A stretch of 64,000 nucleotides of DNA from JAEUJM01 sp044221555 (GTDB lineage Bacteria; Actinomycetota; Acidimicrobiia; Acidimicrobiales; DATDAH01), in the NCBI GenBank assembly GCA_044221555.1, contig JBGAOY010000002.1, positions 310,001 through 374,000 on the forward strand, read 5' to 3'. This document shows, piece after piece, positions 44,661 through 52,992 of the stretch; position 1 is the stretch's first letter; every line of letters begins with the position of its first letter. The translations under genes were made by a program, and so were the position numbers. The notes under the pieces are model-generated. The model had not been told where the DNA came from, searched no databases, and saw only the letters and a list, made by a program, of their open reading frames with translations.

Positions 44661-44720
44661 GACGTGCCGGAGCGGAGCGGAGGCGCAGCGATGACGAGCA
44701 CCGGATCCCCGAGGGGTGCC
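44661..44720 (+). repeat. possible divergent copy of the interspersed repeat at gatB start
   Basis: GGAGCGGAGCGGAGGCGCAG, then CGATG and CACCGGATCCCCGAGGGGTG correspond in order to GCAGCGGAGCGGAGCAGCTC, CGATG and ACCGGATCCCGGAGGGGCTC of the copies at 55157-55291. If true, the repeat supplies the Shine-Dalgarno site and start codon of gatB. Homology is by eye and imperfect. Confidence 0.45.
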
Positions 44721-46160
44721 GACAGTGGAGGCACGTGGCCCGCAGGGTGGGAGCTGGTCGTGGGCCTCGAGGTGCACTGCGAGCTGGCCACCGCCACCAA
44801 GCTGTTCTGCGGGTGCCCCAACCAGTTCGGGTCCGAGCCCAACACCAACGTCTGCCCGGTGTGCCTGGGCCTCCCCGGCTCGCTTCCGGTGCTGAACCGC
44901 CAGGCGGTCGACTTCGCCATGAAGCTCGGTCGGGCCCTGCAGTGCACTGTGCAGCCGTCCACGTTCGCCCGGAAGAACTACTTCTACCCGGACATGCCCA
45001 AGGACTACCAGGTCACCCAGTTCGACCAGCCCACCAACATCGACGGGTTCCTCGAGCTCCCCAACGGCACGCGGGTGGGCATCGAGCGGGCCCACATCGA
45101 GGAGGACACCGGCAAGTCCACCCACGTCGGCGGCGGCGGGCGAATCCACGAGGCCGGGCACTCGCTCGTCGACTACAACCGCGCCGGCGTGCCCCTGGTC
45201 GAGATCGTCGGCCGTCCCGACCTCCGCTCGGGTGACGACGCCAAGGCCTACGTGGCCGAGCTGCGGGCCGTCCTGCTGGCCGTGGGCGTGTCCGACGCCA
45301 AGATGGAGGAGGGCTCCATGCGGGTCGACGCCAACGTGTCGGTGCGCCCGGTGGGCTCCGACGAGTTCGGCACCCGCTGCGAGATCAAGAACCTCAACTC
45401 CCTGCGCTCGCTCGGACGGGCGATCGACTACGAGGCCCGCCGCCAGATCGACCTCATCGAGGCCGGGGAGCGGGTGGTCCAGCAGACCCGGCACTGGGAC
45501 GAGGACGACGGGCGCACCCACACGCTCCGGTCCAAGGAGGAGGCCTACGACTACCGGTACTTCCCCGAGCCCGATCTGGTGCCGGTGGTGCCCGACGCCG
45601 AGTGGCTCGATGCCGTGGAGGCAGGGGTCCCCGTGCTGCCGGCCGAGCGCCGGGCCACGGTGGCGGCGGCGGCCGGCGTCACCTCCGCCGATGCCGCGCT
45701 GGTGGTCGAGCGGTCCCTCGACACCCTGGTGCTGGCTGCCATCGCCGAGGGTGCCGACCCGCTCCGTGTGCTCACCCACGCCGACAACAACCTGGCCGTC
45801 GAAGGGGCCCACGCGCTCGACCCCGCCGCCCTCGCCGAGCTGGTGACCATGGAGGCCGACGGGGTGCTGACCGCCACGCAGGCCAAGGCGGTGCTCGCCG
45901 ACATGGTGGCGACGGGTGGCTCGCCCGAGGCCATCGCCCGCGACAAGGGATTCGAGGCGCTGACGGCCGACGCCCTCGGCGACGTGGTCGATGGCATCAT
46001 CGCGGCCAATGCCGACCAGTGGGAGCGCTTCGTGAACGGCGACGACAAGGTGCGGGGCAAGCTCACCGGCTTCTTCGTGGGTCAGGTCATGAAGGCCACG
46101 CAGGGCAACGCCGACGGCAAGGCCGTCACCGCCCTCCTCGACGCCCGTCGAGCCGGCTGA
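44691..46160 (+). CDS. gatB: aspartyl/glutamyl-tRNA amidotransferase subunit B
   Basis: 489 aa. I choose ATG at 44691, with GGAGG about 7 bases upstream. Core motifs: VGLEVHCELATATKLFCGCP, the zinc Cys set (CGCPNQ ... CPVCLG), YNRAGVPLVEIV, RCEIKNLNSLR and the C-terminal YqeY-like tail (VRGKLTGFFVGQVMKATQG). It binds tRNA and activates the carboxylate with ATP. The first 14 residues (MTSTGSPRGADSGG) are non-conserved and encoded by DNA that resembles the window's interspersed repeat. Confidence 0.96.
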   Translation: MTSTGSPRGADSGGTWPAGWELVVGLEVHCELATATKLFCGCPNQFGSEPNTNVCPVCLGLPGSLPVLNRQAVDFAMKLGRALQCTVQPSTFARKNYFYPDMPKDYQVTQFDQPTNIDGFLELPNGTRVGIERAHIEEDTGKSTHVGGGGRIHEAGHSLVDYNRAGVPLVEIVGRPDLRSGDDAKAYVAELRAVLLAVGVSDAKMEEGSMRVDANVSVRPVGSDEFGTRCEIKNLNSLRSLGRAIDYEARRQIDLIEAGERVVQQTRHWDEDDGRTHTLRSKEEAYDYRYFPEPDLVPVVPDAEWLDAVEAGVPVLPAERRATVAAAAGVTSADAALVVERSLDTLVLAAIAEGADPLRVLTHADNNLAVEGAHALDPAALAELVTMEADGVLTATQAKAVLADMVATGGSPEAIARDKGFEALTADALGDVVDGIIAANADQWERFVNGDDKVRGKLTGFFVGQVMKATQGNADGKAVTALLDARRAG

Positions 46161-46161
46161 G

Positions 46162-46719
46162 GTGGCGTCGAAGCGGTACGTCCGCTGGGTCGCGATCGGA
46201 ATGGCGACGCTGCTCGTGGTGGCGCTGGTCGCCGGCGTGGCCGCCAGCATCGGCGGTAGCGACGGCTCTGCCTCCACCACGACGAGCCCCAGCGCCGACG
46301 GCACCGTCCCGCGCGACGGCGACCCGGCGTTCTGCGCCGCCATCGTCGACTTCCAGAACTCCTACGGGCTCGTCGCCGAGCCGGGCGCCTCGGCCGATCC
46401 CGCCCAGGTCGAAGCCGGTTGGAACACGCTGTCCGAGGCGTCGGGCCGCCTCGTCGACACCGCTCCGCAGGACATGGCCGGGATCGTCCAGCCCGTGGTG
46501 GCCGCATTCGACCAGATGCGCATCGACGCCGATGCCGCCGGCTACGACTACGCGAGCATCGACGACCTCCCCAGCTCGGCCACCATCGACCCCGACGCCC
46601 AGATCGCCCAGAACGCCTACACCCTGCTCGTGTACGGCGAGTCCCGGTGCCCCCAGGACACGACGGGCACCACGGACGCCACGGACGCCACCTCGACGAC
46701 GGCGGCCATCGCCGGCTGA
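46162..46719 (+). CDS. membrane-anchored or secreted protein of unknown function
   Basis: 185 aa from GTG at 46162, two bases after the gatB stop. One N-terminal helix (VAIGMATLLVVALVAGVAAS), a Ser/Thr linker (SASTTTSPSADG), then a helical extracytoplasmic domain with two Cys (PAFCAAIVDFQNSYG and ESRCPQD) and a Thr/Asp/Ala tail. Probably in the gatB transcript. No family recognised. Confidence 0.75.
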   Translation: MASKRYVRWVAIGMATLLVVALVAGVAASIGGSDGSASTTTSPSADGTVPRDGDPAFCAAIVDFQNSYGLVAEPGASADPAQVEAGWNTLSEASGRLVDTAPQDMAGIVQPVVAAFDQMRIDADAAGYDYASIDDLPSSATIDPDAQIAQNAYTLLVYGESRCPQDTTGTTDATDATSTTAAIAG

Positions 46720-47102
46720 CGTCGGTGGCTGCCGCCGGCGAGCCGGAGGCGACCGCGCGCGCACTCAGGCGGTGGTGAGGAGGCGGACGTCGCCGTCGGC
46801 ATCGTGGCCGACCCGTCTCACCCGAACCGGGACGTGGTGGCGTCCCCGACCGCCTCCTCGACGGTCTCCCGAGCGTCACGTCGCGGGCGGAACGGCGCGA
46901 CGAACGGGGCTGGCCGCCCGGCGGATCTCACGCTCGGTGCCGGCCGGGTCCGCCGCCAGCGAACCGGAGGCAATGGCCCCCGGATTCCGGGGGCTATTGC
47001 CTCGAGTTCGAGCACCGCCGTCGATCCGAACGCGCAGGGTGGCAATTCGGTCCGTCAGCGAGCCTTAGGGCGCAGGCTTCCCCGCGCGGGCGCCGGCGCC
47101 GC
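46720..47102. other. 383-base gap between convergent genes
   Basis: No gene I can support. The codons TGCCGACGGCGACGTCCGCC read on the minus strand near 46770-46800 give a protein-like ending (GHDADGDVRLLTTA) but with no start or partner. The main structure is the hairpin at 46967-47003. Confidence 0.4.
46967..47003. terminator. 17-bp hairpin, probable bidirectional terminator
   Basis: GAGGCAATGGCCCCCGG, loop ATT, CCGGGGGCTATTGCCTC: 17 pairs with a single G-T mismatch. It lies between the end of the gatB-linked gene and the end of the convergent GMC oxidoreductase. No T-run follows. Confidence 0.7.
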
Positions 47103-48686
47103 TCAGGACGAGCGCAGCAACTCGGCGCTCCGCTCGCCGATCATCACCGCAGGCGCGTGGGTGTGGCCCCGGTTGATGGTCGGCATCACCGAGGCGTCGA
47201 TCACCCGGAGGCCCTCCACCCCTCGGACCCGCAGCTCGGGGTCGACCACGCTGGCGGCGTCGGCACCCATGCGACACGTCCCCACCGGGTGGTAGAGCGT
47301 CTCGGCCTGGGCGGCGAGGAACGCCTCGATGTCGGCGTCGCCGTCGGAGTCGGGCGCCTCGATCGGGTCGCCGACGAAAGGCGCCATGGCGCGGGTCTCG
47401 AGCAGTCGGAGGGCCTGGCGGACGCCGGCGGTCATCACGTCGAGGTCGCCCGGGCGCTCGAGGTACCCGGGGTCGATGGCGGGGGGCTCCGCCGGGTCGG
47501 CCGAGGTGATCGTCACGGTGCCCCGACTCTCGGGTTGGAGGAGGACGGGGCCGGCGGTGACCCCGTGGCCCGGCGGCTCGTCGACCTGCCCGTGGTCGAT
47601 GTAGGGGACCGGGGCGAACACCAGCTCGAGGTCGGGGGCGTCGAGCTCGGGGCGTGATCGGACGAAGGCCGCGACCTCGCCGACGTTCGACGTGAGCAGA
47701 CCCCGGCGCAGGGCCAGGTAGCGCAGCAGCTGGGCCGGCTTCTCGGCGTCGACCAGGGTGACCGGCTGGGGGCACTGCACCACGATGCCGACCATCAGGT
47801 GGTCCTGCAGGTTGGCACCCACGCCCGGCGAGGGGGCGACCACGTCGATGCCGTGGCGCTCGAGCAGCTCGGGCGGCCCCACGCCGGAGCGCTGCAACAG
47901 CAGCGGGCTGCTGACCGCGCCACCCGACAGCACCACCTCGCGGTCGGCGGTCACCGTGTGGTCGTGCCCGTCGGCGTCCTGGTAGGCGACGCCGGTGGCC
48001 CGATGCCCGTCGAACAGCACCCGGTCGACCAGCGCACCCGTGACGACCGTGAGGTTGGGCCGACCCATGGCCGGCTTGAGGTAGCCGTCGTAGGTGCTCC
48101 ACCGCCGCCCTCGCCGCTGGTTGACGACGGTGGGCGCGAACCCCTCGTGGTCGCCGGTGTTGTGGTGGGGGAGCGACCGGAGCCCGATCTCGCGGCACGC
48201 GGCCAGGTAGGCGCGGCTGGCCGGGTTCATGTCGCGCTGGTCCTGGATGTGCAGCGGGCCGGACGTGCCGTGATGGCCGTCCCCGTCCCTGTCGGCGTCG
48301 CCGGGGGCGCGGTGCTCGGCCCGCTGGAAGTAGGGCAGCACCTCGTCGTAGCCCCACCCCGCGCACCCGGCGGCGGCCCAGGCGTCGTAGTCGGCACGGT
48401 GGCCGCGCACCCACATCATCGCGTTGAGCACCGAGCTCCCCCCGAGGGCCCGCCCGCGGGGCCAGTAGAGGCGGCGATCGCCCAGGTGGGCCTGGGGCTC
48501 GGTGTGGTAGTTCCAGTCGAGGTCGGTGGTGAACAGGGCGGAGAAGGCCGCCGGGATGTTCACCTCCTTGCGCTTGGGTGCGGCGCCGGCCTCGAGGAGG
48601 GTGACCGACACCGCCGGGTCCTCGGTGAGCCGTCCGGCCACCACCGCACCGGCCGATCCGGCCCCCACGATGACGTAGTGCGGCAT
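47103..48686 (-). CDS. GMC-family FAD oxidoreductase (choline dehydrogenase-like)
   Basis: 527 aa from ATG at 48686, behind GAGGGGGC. FAD-binding motif YVIVGAGSAGAVVAGRLTED at the start, GMC signature 1 near 80-100 (PRGRALGGSSVLNAMMWVRG), signature 2 near 255 (SGGAVSSPLLLQRSGVG), and the C-terminal His pair in TLYHPVGTCRMG and GHTHAPAVMIGE. It oxidises an alcohol using FAD; choline, other alcohols or sugars are possible. Cytoplasmic. Divergent from the acetyltransferase gene. Confidence 0.93.
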   Translation of the reverse strand: MPHYVIVGAGSAGAVVAGRLTEDPAVSVTLLEAGAAPKRKEVNIPAAFSALFTTDLDWNYHTEPQAHLGDRRLYWPRGRALGGSSVLNAMMWVRGHRADYDAWAAAGCAGWGYDEVLPYFQRAEHRAPGDADRDGDGHHGTSGPLHIQDQRDMNPASRAYLAACREIGLRSLPHHNTGDHEGFAPTVVNQRRGRRWSTYDGYLKPAMGRPNLTVVTGALVDRVLFDGHRATGVAYQDADGHDHTVTADREVVLSGGAVSSPLLLQRSGVGPPELLERHGIDVVAPSPGVGANLQDHLMVGIVVQCPQPVTLVDAEKPAQLLRYLALRRGLLTSNVGEVAAFVRSRPELDAPDLELVFAPVPYIDHGQVDEPPGHGVTAGPVLLQPESRGTVTITSADPAEPPAIDPGYLERPGDLDVMTAGVRQALRLLETRAMAPFVGDPIEAPDSDGDADIEAFLAAQAETLYHPVGTCRMGADAASVVDPELRVRGVEGLRVIDASVMPTINRGHTHAPAVMIGERSAELLRSS

Positions 48687-48766
48687 GGCACGCCCCCTCG
48701 GTCGCTCGTCTCGCCCCTGTCGGGAATCGTTGCACAGGGCGCGGGCGGCGCGTGGCAACGTGGGGC

Positions 48767-49993
48767 GTGGACTTCGAGATCCGGCCCATCACCGAGGACG
48801 ACGTCGAAGACTACTTCGTCGCGCTGTCGGCCGGCTTCGGTGACACCAACCACGAGGACGACCTGGCCGACTACCGCACCGTGGCGGACTACGCCCAGTC
48901 GTTCGCGGCGCTCGACGGGGCGCGGTTCGTGGGCGGCGCCGGCGCCTACAACTTCGACATGACCCTGCCGGGCGGCGCGGTGGTGCCCGTGGGCGGCGTG
49001 AGCTGCGTGTCGGTGGTGCCCACCCACCGCCGGCGGGGCGTGCTCACCGCGCTGATGGCCCGCCAACTCGACGACCTGGCTGAGCGGGGCAAGCACCTGG
49101 CCGTCCTCAACGCCTCCGAGAGCCGCATCTACCGACGGTTCGGGTACGGCCTGGCCACCAGCGCCATGTCGGTCGAGATCGACACGCGCCACAGCGAGTA
49201 CCTGGGCGACCTGCCCGCCGGGCGCCTGCACCTGGTGTCGCGCGACGAGGCCCTCGACGTGTTCCCGGCGGTCTACGACCGCTGGCGCACCGAGCACACC
49301 GGCTCGCTCACCCGGAGCGAGCCCTGGTGGGCCATCATGCTCGGCTCCCGCGAGGGCTGGAAGGGCGGCGGCGACTCGTTCCGGGTCGTGCACGAGGGCG
49401 CGGACGGCACCCCCGACGGGTACGTGAGCTACCAGCCGGCCATGCGCACCGAGCACGGCAACTTCCAGGGGGTGGTGCGGGTGCGCGAGCTCATCGGCAT
49501 GACCGCCGATGTGGAGGCCGCGCTCTGGCGCTTCTGCTTCGATCTCGACCTGGTGCGGCGGGCCCGGTCGGACATGCGGCCCGTGGACGATCCGATCCGC
49601 TGGCGCCTGGTCGAGCCCCGCCAGCTGCGGGTCCACTCGCTCACCGACGTGCTGTGGGTCCGACTCGTGGACATCGCAGGGGCGCTGGCAGCCCGCGGGT
49701 ACGAGGCCGACGGGTCGCTCACGCTCGACGTGGTCGATCCCTTCCGTCCCGCGAGCTCGGGCACGTACCACCTCGACGCGGCGGCCGGCGCCGGCGCCAC
49801 CGCCACCCGTACCGAGGCCGCGCCCGAGCTGCGCCTCGACGTGGCCGACCTGGCCGCGGCCTACCTGGGCGGCGTGTCGTTCTCGACGCTGCAGGCCGCC
49901 GGCCGCGTGGCGGAGCTGGCCGAGGGCGCGGTGGCCCGCGCCGACGCCCTCTTCCGCACCACCCGCGCGCCCTACTGCGCCACCACCTTCTGA
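48767..49993 (+). CDS. Eis-like GNAT N-acetyltransferase
   Basis: 408 aa from GTG at 48767 (an in-frame GTG at 48752 is also possible). Architecture as in Eis: N-terminal GNAT with CoA loop VVPTHRRRGVLTALMARQLD, a second GNAT-like domain in the middle, and an SCP2-like C-terminal domain (ELRLDVADLAAAYLGGVSF). The chain ends in TTF, so the terminal carboxylate can serve as the catalytic base as in Eis. Eis proteins acetylate many amines, including aminoglycosides and host or own proteins; the substrate here is unknown. Confidence 0.93.
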   Translation: MDFEIRPITEDDVEDYFVALSAGFGDTNHEDDLADYRTVADYAQSFAALDGARFVGGAGAYNFDMTLPGGAVVPVGGVSCVSVVPTHRRRGVLTALMARQLDDLAERGKHLAVLNASESRIYRRFGYGLATSAMSVEIDTRHSEYLGDLPAGRLHLVSRDEALDVFPAVYDRWRTEHTGSLTRSEPWWAIMLGSREGWKGGGDSFRVVHEGADGTPDGYVSYQPAMRTEHGNFQGVVRVRELIGMTADVEAALWRFCFDLDLVRRARSDMRPVDDPIRWRLVEPRQLRVHSLTDVLWVRLVDIAGALAARGYEADGSLTLDVVDPFRPASSGTYHLDAAAGAGATATRTEAAPELRLDVADLAAAYLGGVSFSTLQAAGRVAELAEGAVARADALFRTTRAPYCATTF

Positions 49994-50061
49994 GGTCACC
50001 TCGGGTGCCCGAGGACCGCTTCGCTGGTGAGGTCGCTGCTCAGTCGGGAACCGGTCCGCTT

Positions 50062-51291
50062 CTACTGAGATCTCGGTGGTCGAGTGGGCGCAGGGGCGGG
50101 GCGGGGTTCGTCGTCCTCATCAGGTTGACCGATCTCGTGCTCGAACGCGTCCAGAAGCTGGAAGAGCTCGTCGCTCGTCCATTCGCGGTTTCGTCGCCGC
50201 CCCACCCTCGTCGGGATCAGAACACCCGTCTCCTGGAGGCGGTTCAGGGCGGCTCGCGCTGCGGTCGGGGTTACGTCGTACCGTGCGGCAGCCGTCTCCG
50301 AACTGACGACGGGTTGGGCGGGCAGGCCGAGGATGATCTTGCGCGCGACCGAGTCCGCTCGGGGCGACCCCGCGCGTTGGGCCAAGTTGCCGAGCAGCGC
50401 GTCGATCTTGGTCGACAGTCGACGGGTCGCCTCGGCGGCGGCAGTCACTGCATCGGCAAACATGCCGATCCAGTCGTCGAGGTGGCCGTGTCGGAAGTCG
50501 GACAGGCCGGTGATGTACCGGCGGGCGTTCGTCGCGAGCACGACGCTGATCGGAGGGACCAGATGCGGCGTGAGGCCGCGACGACGGAACACGACGTGGA
50601 TCAAGCATCGACCTGCTCGCCCATTCCCGTCGCCGAAGGGGTGGATCGTCTCGAACTGGGCGTGCGCGATCGCGGCCTGCGACACGGCCGGCAGATCGTC
50701 GCGGTTGAGTAGGTCGACCAGGTCGTCGAGCAGACCCGGCACGTGTTCCTCGGGTGGTGGAACGAACGATGCGTCGGCAGGGCTGAGCCCCCGCCCCCCG
50801 ATCCAGTTCTGGTCAGTGCGAACCACCCCGGCGAACCGCTCTTCGGGGGTGCCCTCGAGCAGCGTGTGGTGGATCTCGACCAGATCGTCGCGGTGAAGTG
50901 GTCGTTGTCCACTTCCGATCTCCACGGCTCGTTCCATCGCCCTGACGTTGCCCAGCACGGCCCGGGCGACGCCGTCTGCGGCCACCGGCTCGTAAGCAGC
51001 GAGCGCCACCCGCTTGTTGGACGCCCGAAGTCCCTCGATGAAGGAGGAGCCCAGGGCCTCGGCCCGAAGGAGCGGAGCGGCCAGCACCTCGAGGTCGTGA
51101 CCTGCTCCGACGCGCTGGAGGTCGCCGACGGCAGCCGTGGCGGTCGTGACTGCGTCGGCGGCACGGCCAGCGAGCGGGTGATCGAGGTCGCCCACGGGAT
51201 CGGGTAGGAACGCCTGGTAGCGGAACGGCTTGCGGTCGCGACGCGCGCCATAACCGCCGCCCTCCCAAATACGATCGATGAGCTCGGGCAC
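50062..51291 (-). CDS. Fic-family protein (class II, N-terminal inhibitory motif) with C-terminal winged helix
   Basis: 409 aa from GTG at 51291, with AAAGGAG 8 bases upstream. Fic motif HPFGDGNGRAGR (His217). The inhibitory motif [ST]xxxE[GN] is present on the N-terminal side: SSFIEGL, with Ser82 and Glu86, marking class II Fic proteins that block their own AMPylation. The C-terminal 90 residues have a winged-helix look (ETAAARYDVTPTAARAALNR). Fic enzymes transfer AMP, or other nucleotide parts, to protein hydroxyls. The winged helix may let it bind its own promoter, which carries direct and inverted repeats at 51322-51367. No antitoxin gene adjoins it. Confidence 0.93.
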   Translation of the reverse strand: MPELIDRIWEGGGYGARRDRKPFRYQAFLPDPVGDLDHPLAGRAADAVTTATAAVGDLQRVGAGHDLEVLAAPLLRAEALGSSFIEGLRASNKRVALAAYEPVAADGVARAVLGNVRAMERAVEIGSGQRPLHRDDLVEIHHTLLEGTPEERFAGVVRTDQNWIGGRGLSPADASFVPPPEEHVPGLLDDLVDLLNRDDLPAVSQAAIAHAQFETIHPFGDGNGRAGRCLIHVVFRRRGLTPHLVPPISVVLATNARRYITGLSDFRHGHLDDWIGMFADAVTAAAEATRRLSTKIDALLGNLAQRAGSPRADSVARKIILGLPAQPVVSSETAAARYDVTPTAARAALNRLQETGVLIPTRVGRRRNREWTSDELFQLLDAFEHEIGQPDEDDEPRPAPAPTRPPRSQ

Positions 51292-51321
51292 GACGAGTCT
51301 CCTTTCACGACGGGGTTAGCT

Positions 51322-51367
51322 ACGAAAGCTTCACTTGTGATCCTTTCGTACAAGATCCTTACGTACT
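51322..51367. promoter_or_regulatory. overlapping inverted and direct repeats upstream of fic
   Basis: TACGAAAG (51322-51329) is inverted as CTTTCGTA (51344-51351). GATCCTTTCGTAC (51340-51352) is repeated directly as GATCCTTACGTAC (51355-51367), 15 bases apart. CTTGT/ACAAG forms a smaller inner arm. The patch is AT-richer than its surroundings and about 30-75 bases before the fic start, so it is a good candidate operator, perhaps for autoregulation. A further TTGCG-CGCAA pair lies at about 51369-51383. Confidence 0.6.
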
Positions 51368-51427
51368 CATTGCGGTAACGCAAGCTTGTTGCCCGATCTT
51401 TGCGCAAGTCGCGAGGAGCCAGGGCAC

Positions 51428-52735
51428 TCAACGCCTGGCGGGGGCGCCGAGGACCAGCCAGCTGTCGCTGCGGTAGCGCCAGCCCAGGCCGGCCAGGCGG
51501 GCCAGCATGAACAGGCCGATGGCCACCCACAGCCAACCGATGCCGAGGCCCAGCACCAGCACGGCGGCGGCGGCGGGGACGAACACGGCCATCGCACCCA
51601 CCATGGCCCACGCCAGGAACCGCAGGTCGCCGGCGCCGATGAGCAGGCCGTCGAGCACGAAGACCGCCCCGTTCACGGGTTGCAGCACGGCCACGAACCA
51701 CAACAGGAACGCGGCCAGCGTGAGCACGGCCGGGTCGTCGGTGAACAGGTCGGGCAGCCAGGGTCGGAGCACCACCACCATCACGCCGGCCGCGATGCCG
51801 GCCACCACGCCCCACTCGAGCATGCGCCGGCCGGCGGCTCGGGCCGCGGCGGCGTCGCCGCCGCCGAGGCGCAGGCCGATGATCGACTGGCCGGCGATGG
51901 CGATGGCGTCGAGGGCCAGGGCCAGGAACGACCAGATCTCGAACGCGATCTGGTGGGCGGCGAGGTCGTCGGTGCCGATGCGCGCCGCCACCGCGGTGGC
52001 CACGGTCAACGACCCCCGCAGGGCCACGGTGCGGAAGAACAGATCCCGGCCCACCACGAGCAGCCCCTGAAGGGTGCGGGCGTGGGGGCGCAGCCCCACC
52101 TCGTGCTGGGCGACCGCCCGGTGGACCCACCACACGTACACCGACGCCGCTCCGATCTCGGCGACGGCGGTCGATGCCGCGGAGGCACCGATGCCGAACC
52201 CGAGCCCGTAGATCAAGAAGACCTCGAAGGCCAGGTTGAACAGCGCCGACGTCACCGCGACCACCAAGGGGCCCGTGGTGTTCTGCAGGCCGCGCAGGTA
52301 GCCCGTGCCCGCGAAGGTGACGAGGGTGGCAGGCACGCCGATCAGGCTGATGCGCAGGTAGATCAACGCGTTCTCGGCCACCACCCCCTCGGCCCCCAGC
52401 AGCCGGACGAGAGGCTCGGCCAGCACCGCACCCGTGCACGCGAGGGCCACACCGATGCCAGCGGCCAGCCACATGCCCTGCACGGCCTGGTGGGCAGCCC
52501 GGCGGTGGTCGCCGGCGCCGATCAGGCGGGACACCGCGGCCGTCGTGCCGTAGGCGAGGAAGATGAAGACCGCGTACAGCGTGGCCAGCACCGTGTTCGC
52601 GATGGCCAGGCCCGCCAGCTGGGGCGTGCCCAGGTGGCCGACGACGGCGGTGTCGGCCAGCACGTACAGCGGCTGGGCGATCAACGCCCCGAACGCCGGC
52701 AGTGCCAACCGGACTATCTCGCGGTCGGCAGCCAT
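51428..52735 (-). CDS. MATE-family multidrug/Na+ (H+) efflux transporter
   Basis: 435 aa from ATG at 52735 (in-frame GTG at 52756 possible). Twelve helices. Starts AADREIVRLALPAFGALIAQ, with the MatE signatures AVVGHLGTPQLAGLAIANTV and, in the second half, AAHQIAFEIWSFLALALDAI. It resembles the DinF branch of exporters. Substrate unknown; cation-driven efflux is inferred from family. Confidence 0.92.
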   Translation of the reverse strand: MAADREIVRLALPAFGALIAQPLYVLADTAVVGHLGTPQLAGLAIANTVLATLYAVFIFLAYGTTAAVSRLIGAGDHRRAAHQAVQGMWLAAGIGVALACTGAVLAEPLVRLLGAEGVVAENALIYLRISLIGVPATLVTFAGTGYLRGLQNTTGPLVVAVTSALFNLAFEVFLIYGLGFGIGASAASTAVAEIGAASVYVWWVHRAVAQHEVGLRPHARTLQGLLVVGRDLFFRTVALRGSLTVATAVAARIGTDDLAAHQIAFEIWSFLALALDAIAIAGQSIIGLRLGGGDAAAARAAGRRMLEWGVVAGIAAGVMVVVLRPWLPDLFTDDPAVLTLAAFLLWFVAVLQPVNGAVFVLDGLLIGAGDLRFLAWAMVGAMAVFVPAAAAVLVLGLGIGWLWVAIGLFMLARLAGLGWRYRSDSWLVLGAPARR

Positions 52736-52840
52736 CCATCGGACCCGCGACGTCACCCGGTCACCATCACCTGGTTCGAGCCTCCATCACGCGAGGCGCC
52801 CGTGTGCTCCGGCGGTCCGCCGACGTGGGGCTTCCGGAGG

Positions 52841-52907
52841 CTGCGCAGCGGAGCGGAGCAGCGCCGCGGGCGAACCGGATGCCGGAGGTGCTCCGAGGGA
52901 CGAGGAG
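52841..52907 (-). repeat. interspersed ~65-bp repeat, copy 2 (inverted relative to copies at 57 kb)
   Basis: Reads CTGCGCAGCGGAGCGGAGCA, then CGAACCGGATGCCGGAGGTG and CTCCGAGGGACGAGGAG. Near-identical to the next copy, 80 bases later. Sits between the MATE and sulfatase-like genes. Confidence 0.8.
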
Positions 52908-52920
52908 TCGAGCGAACAGG

Positions 52921-52980
52921 TGGAGCGGAGCAGCGCCGCGGATGAACCGGATGCCGGAGGCGCTCCGAGGGACGAGGAGC
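52921..52980 (-). repeat. interspersed ~65-bp repeat, copy 3
   Basis: TGGAGCGGAGCAGCGCCGCG, then GATGAACCGGATGCCGGAGG and CGCTCCGAGGGACGAGGAG. Follows copy 2 and stops just short of the stop codon of the sulfatase-like gene at 52993. Confidence 0.8.
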
Positions 52981-52992
52981 CAGTGTGCTGCG

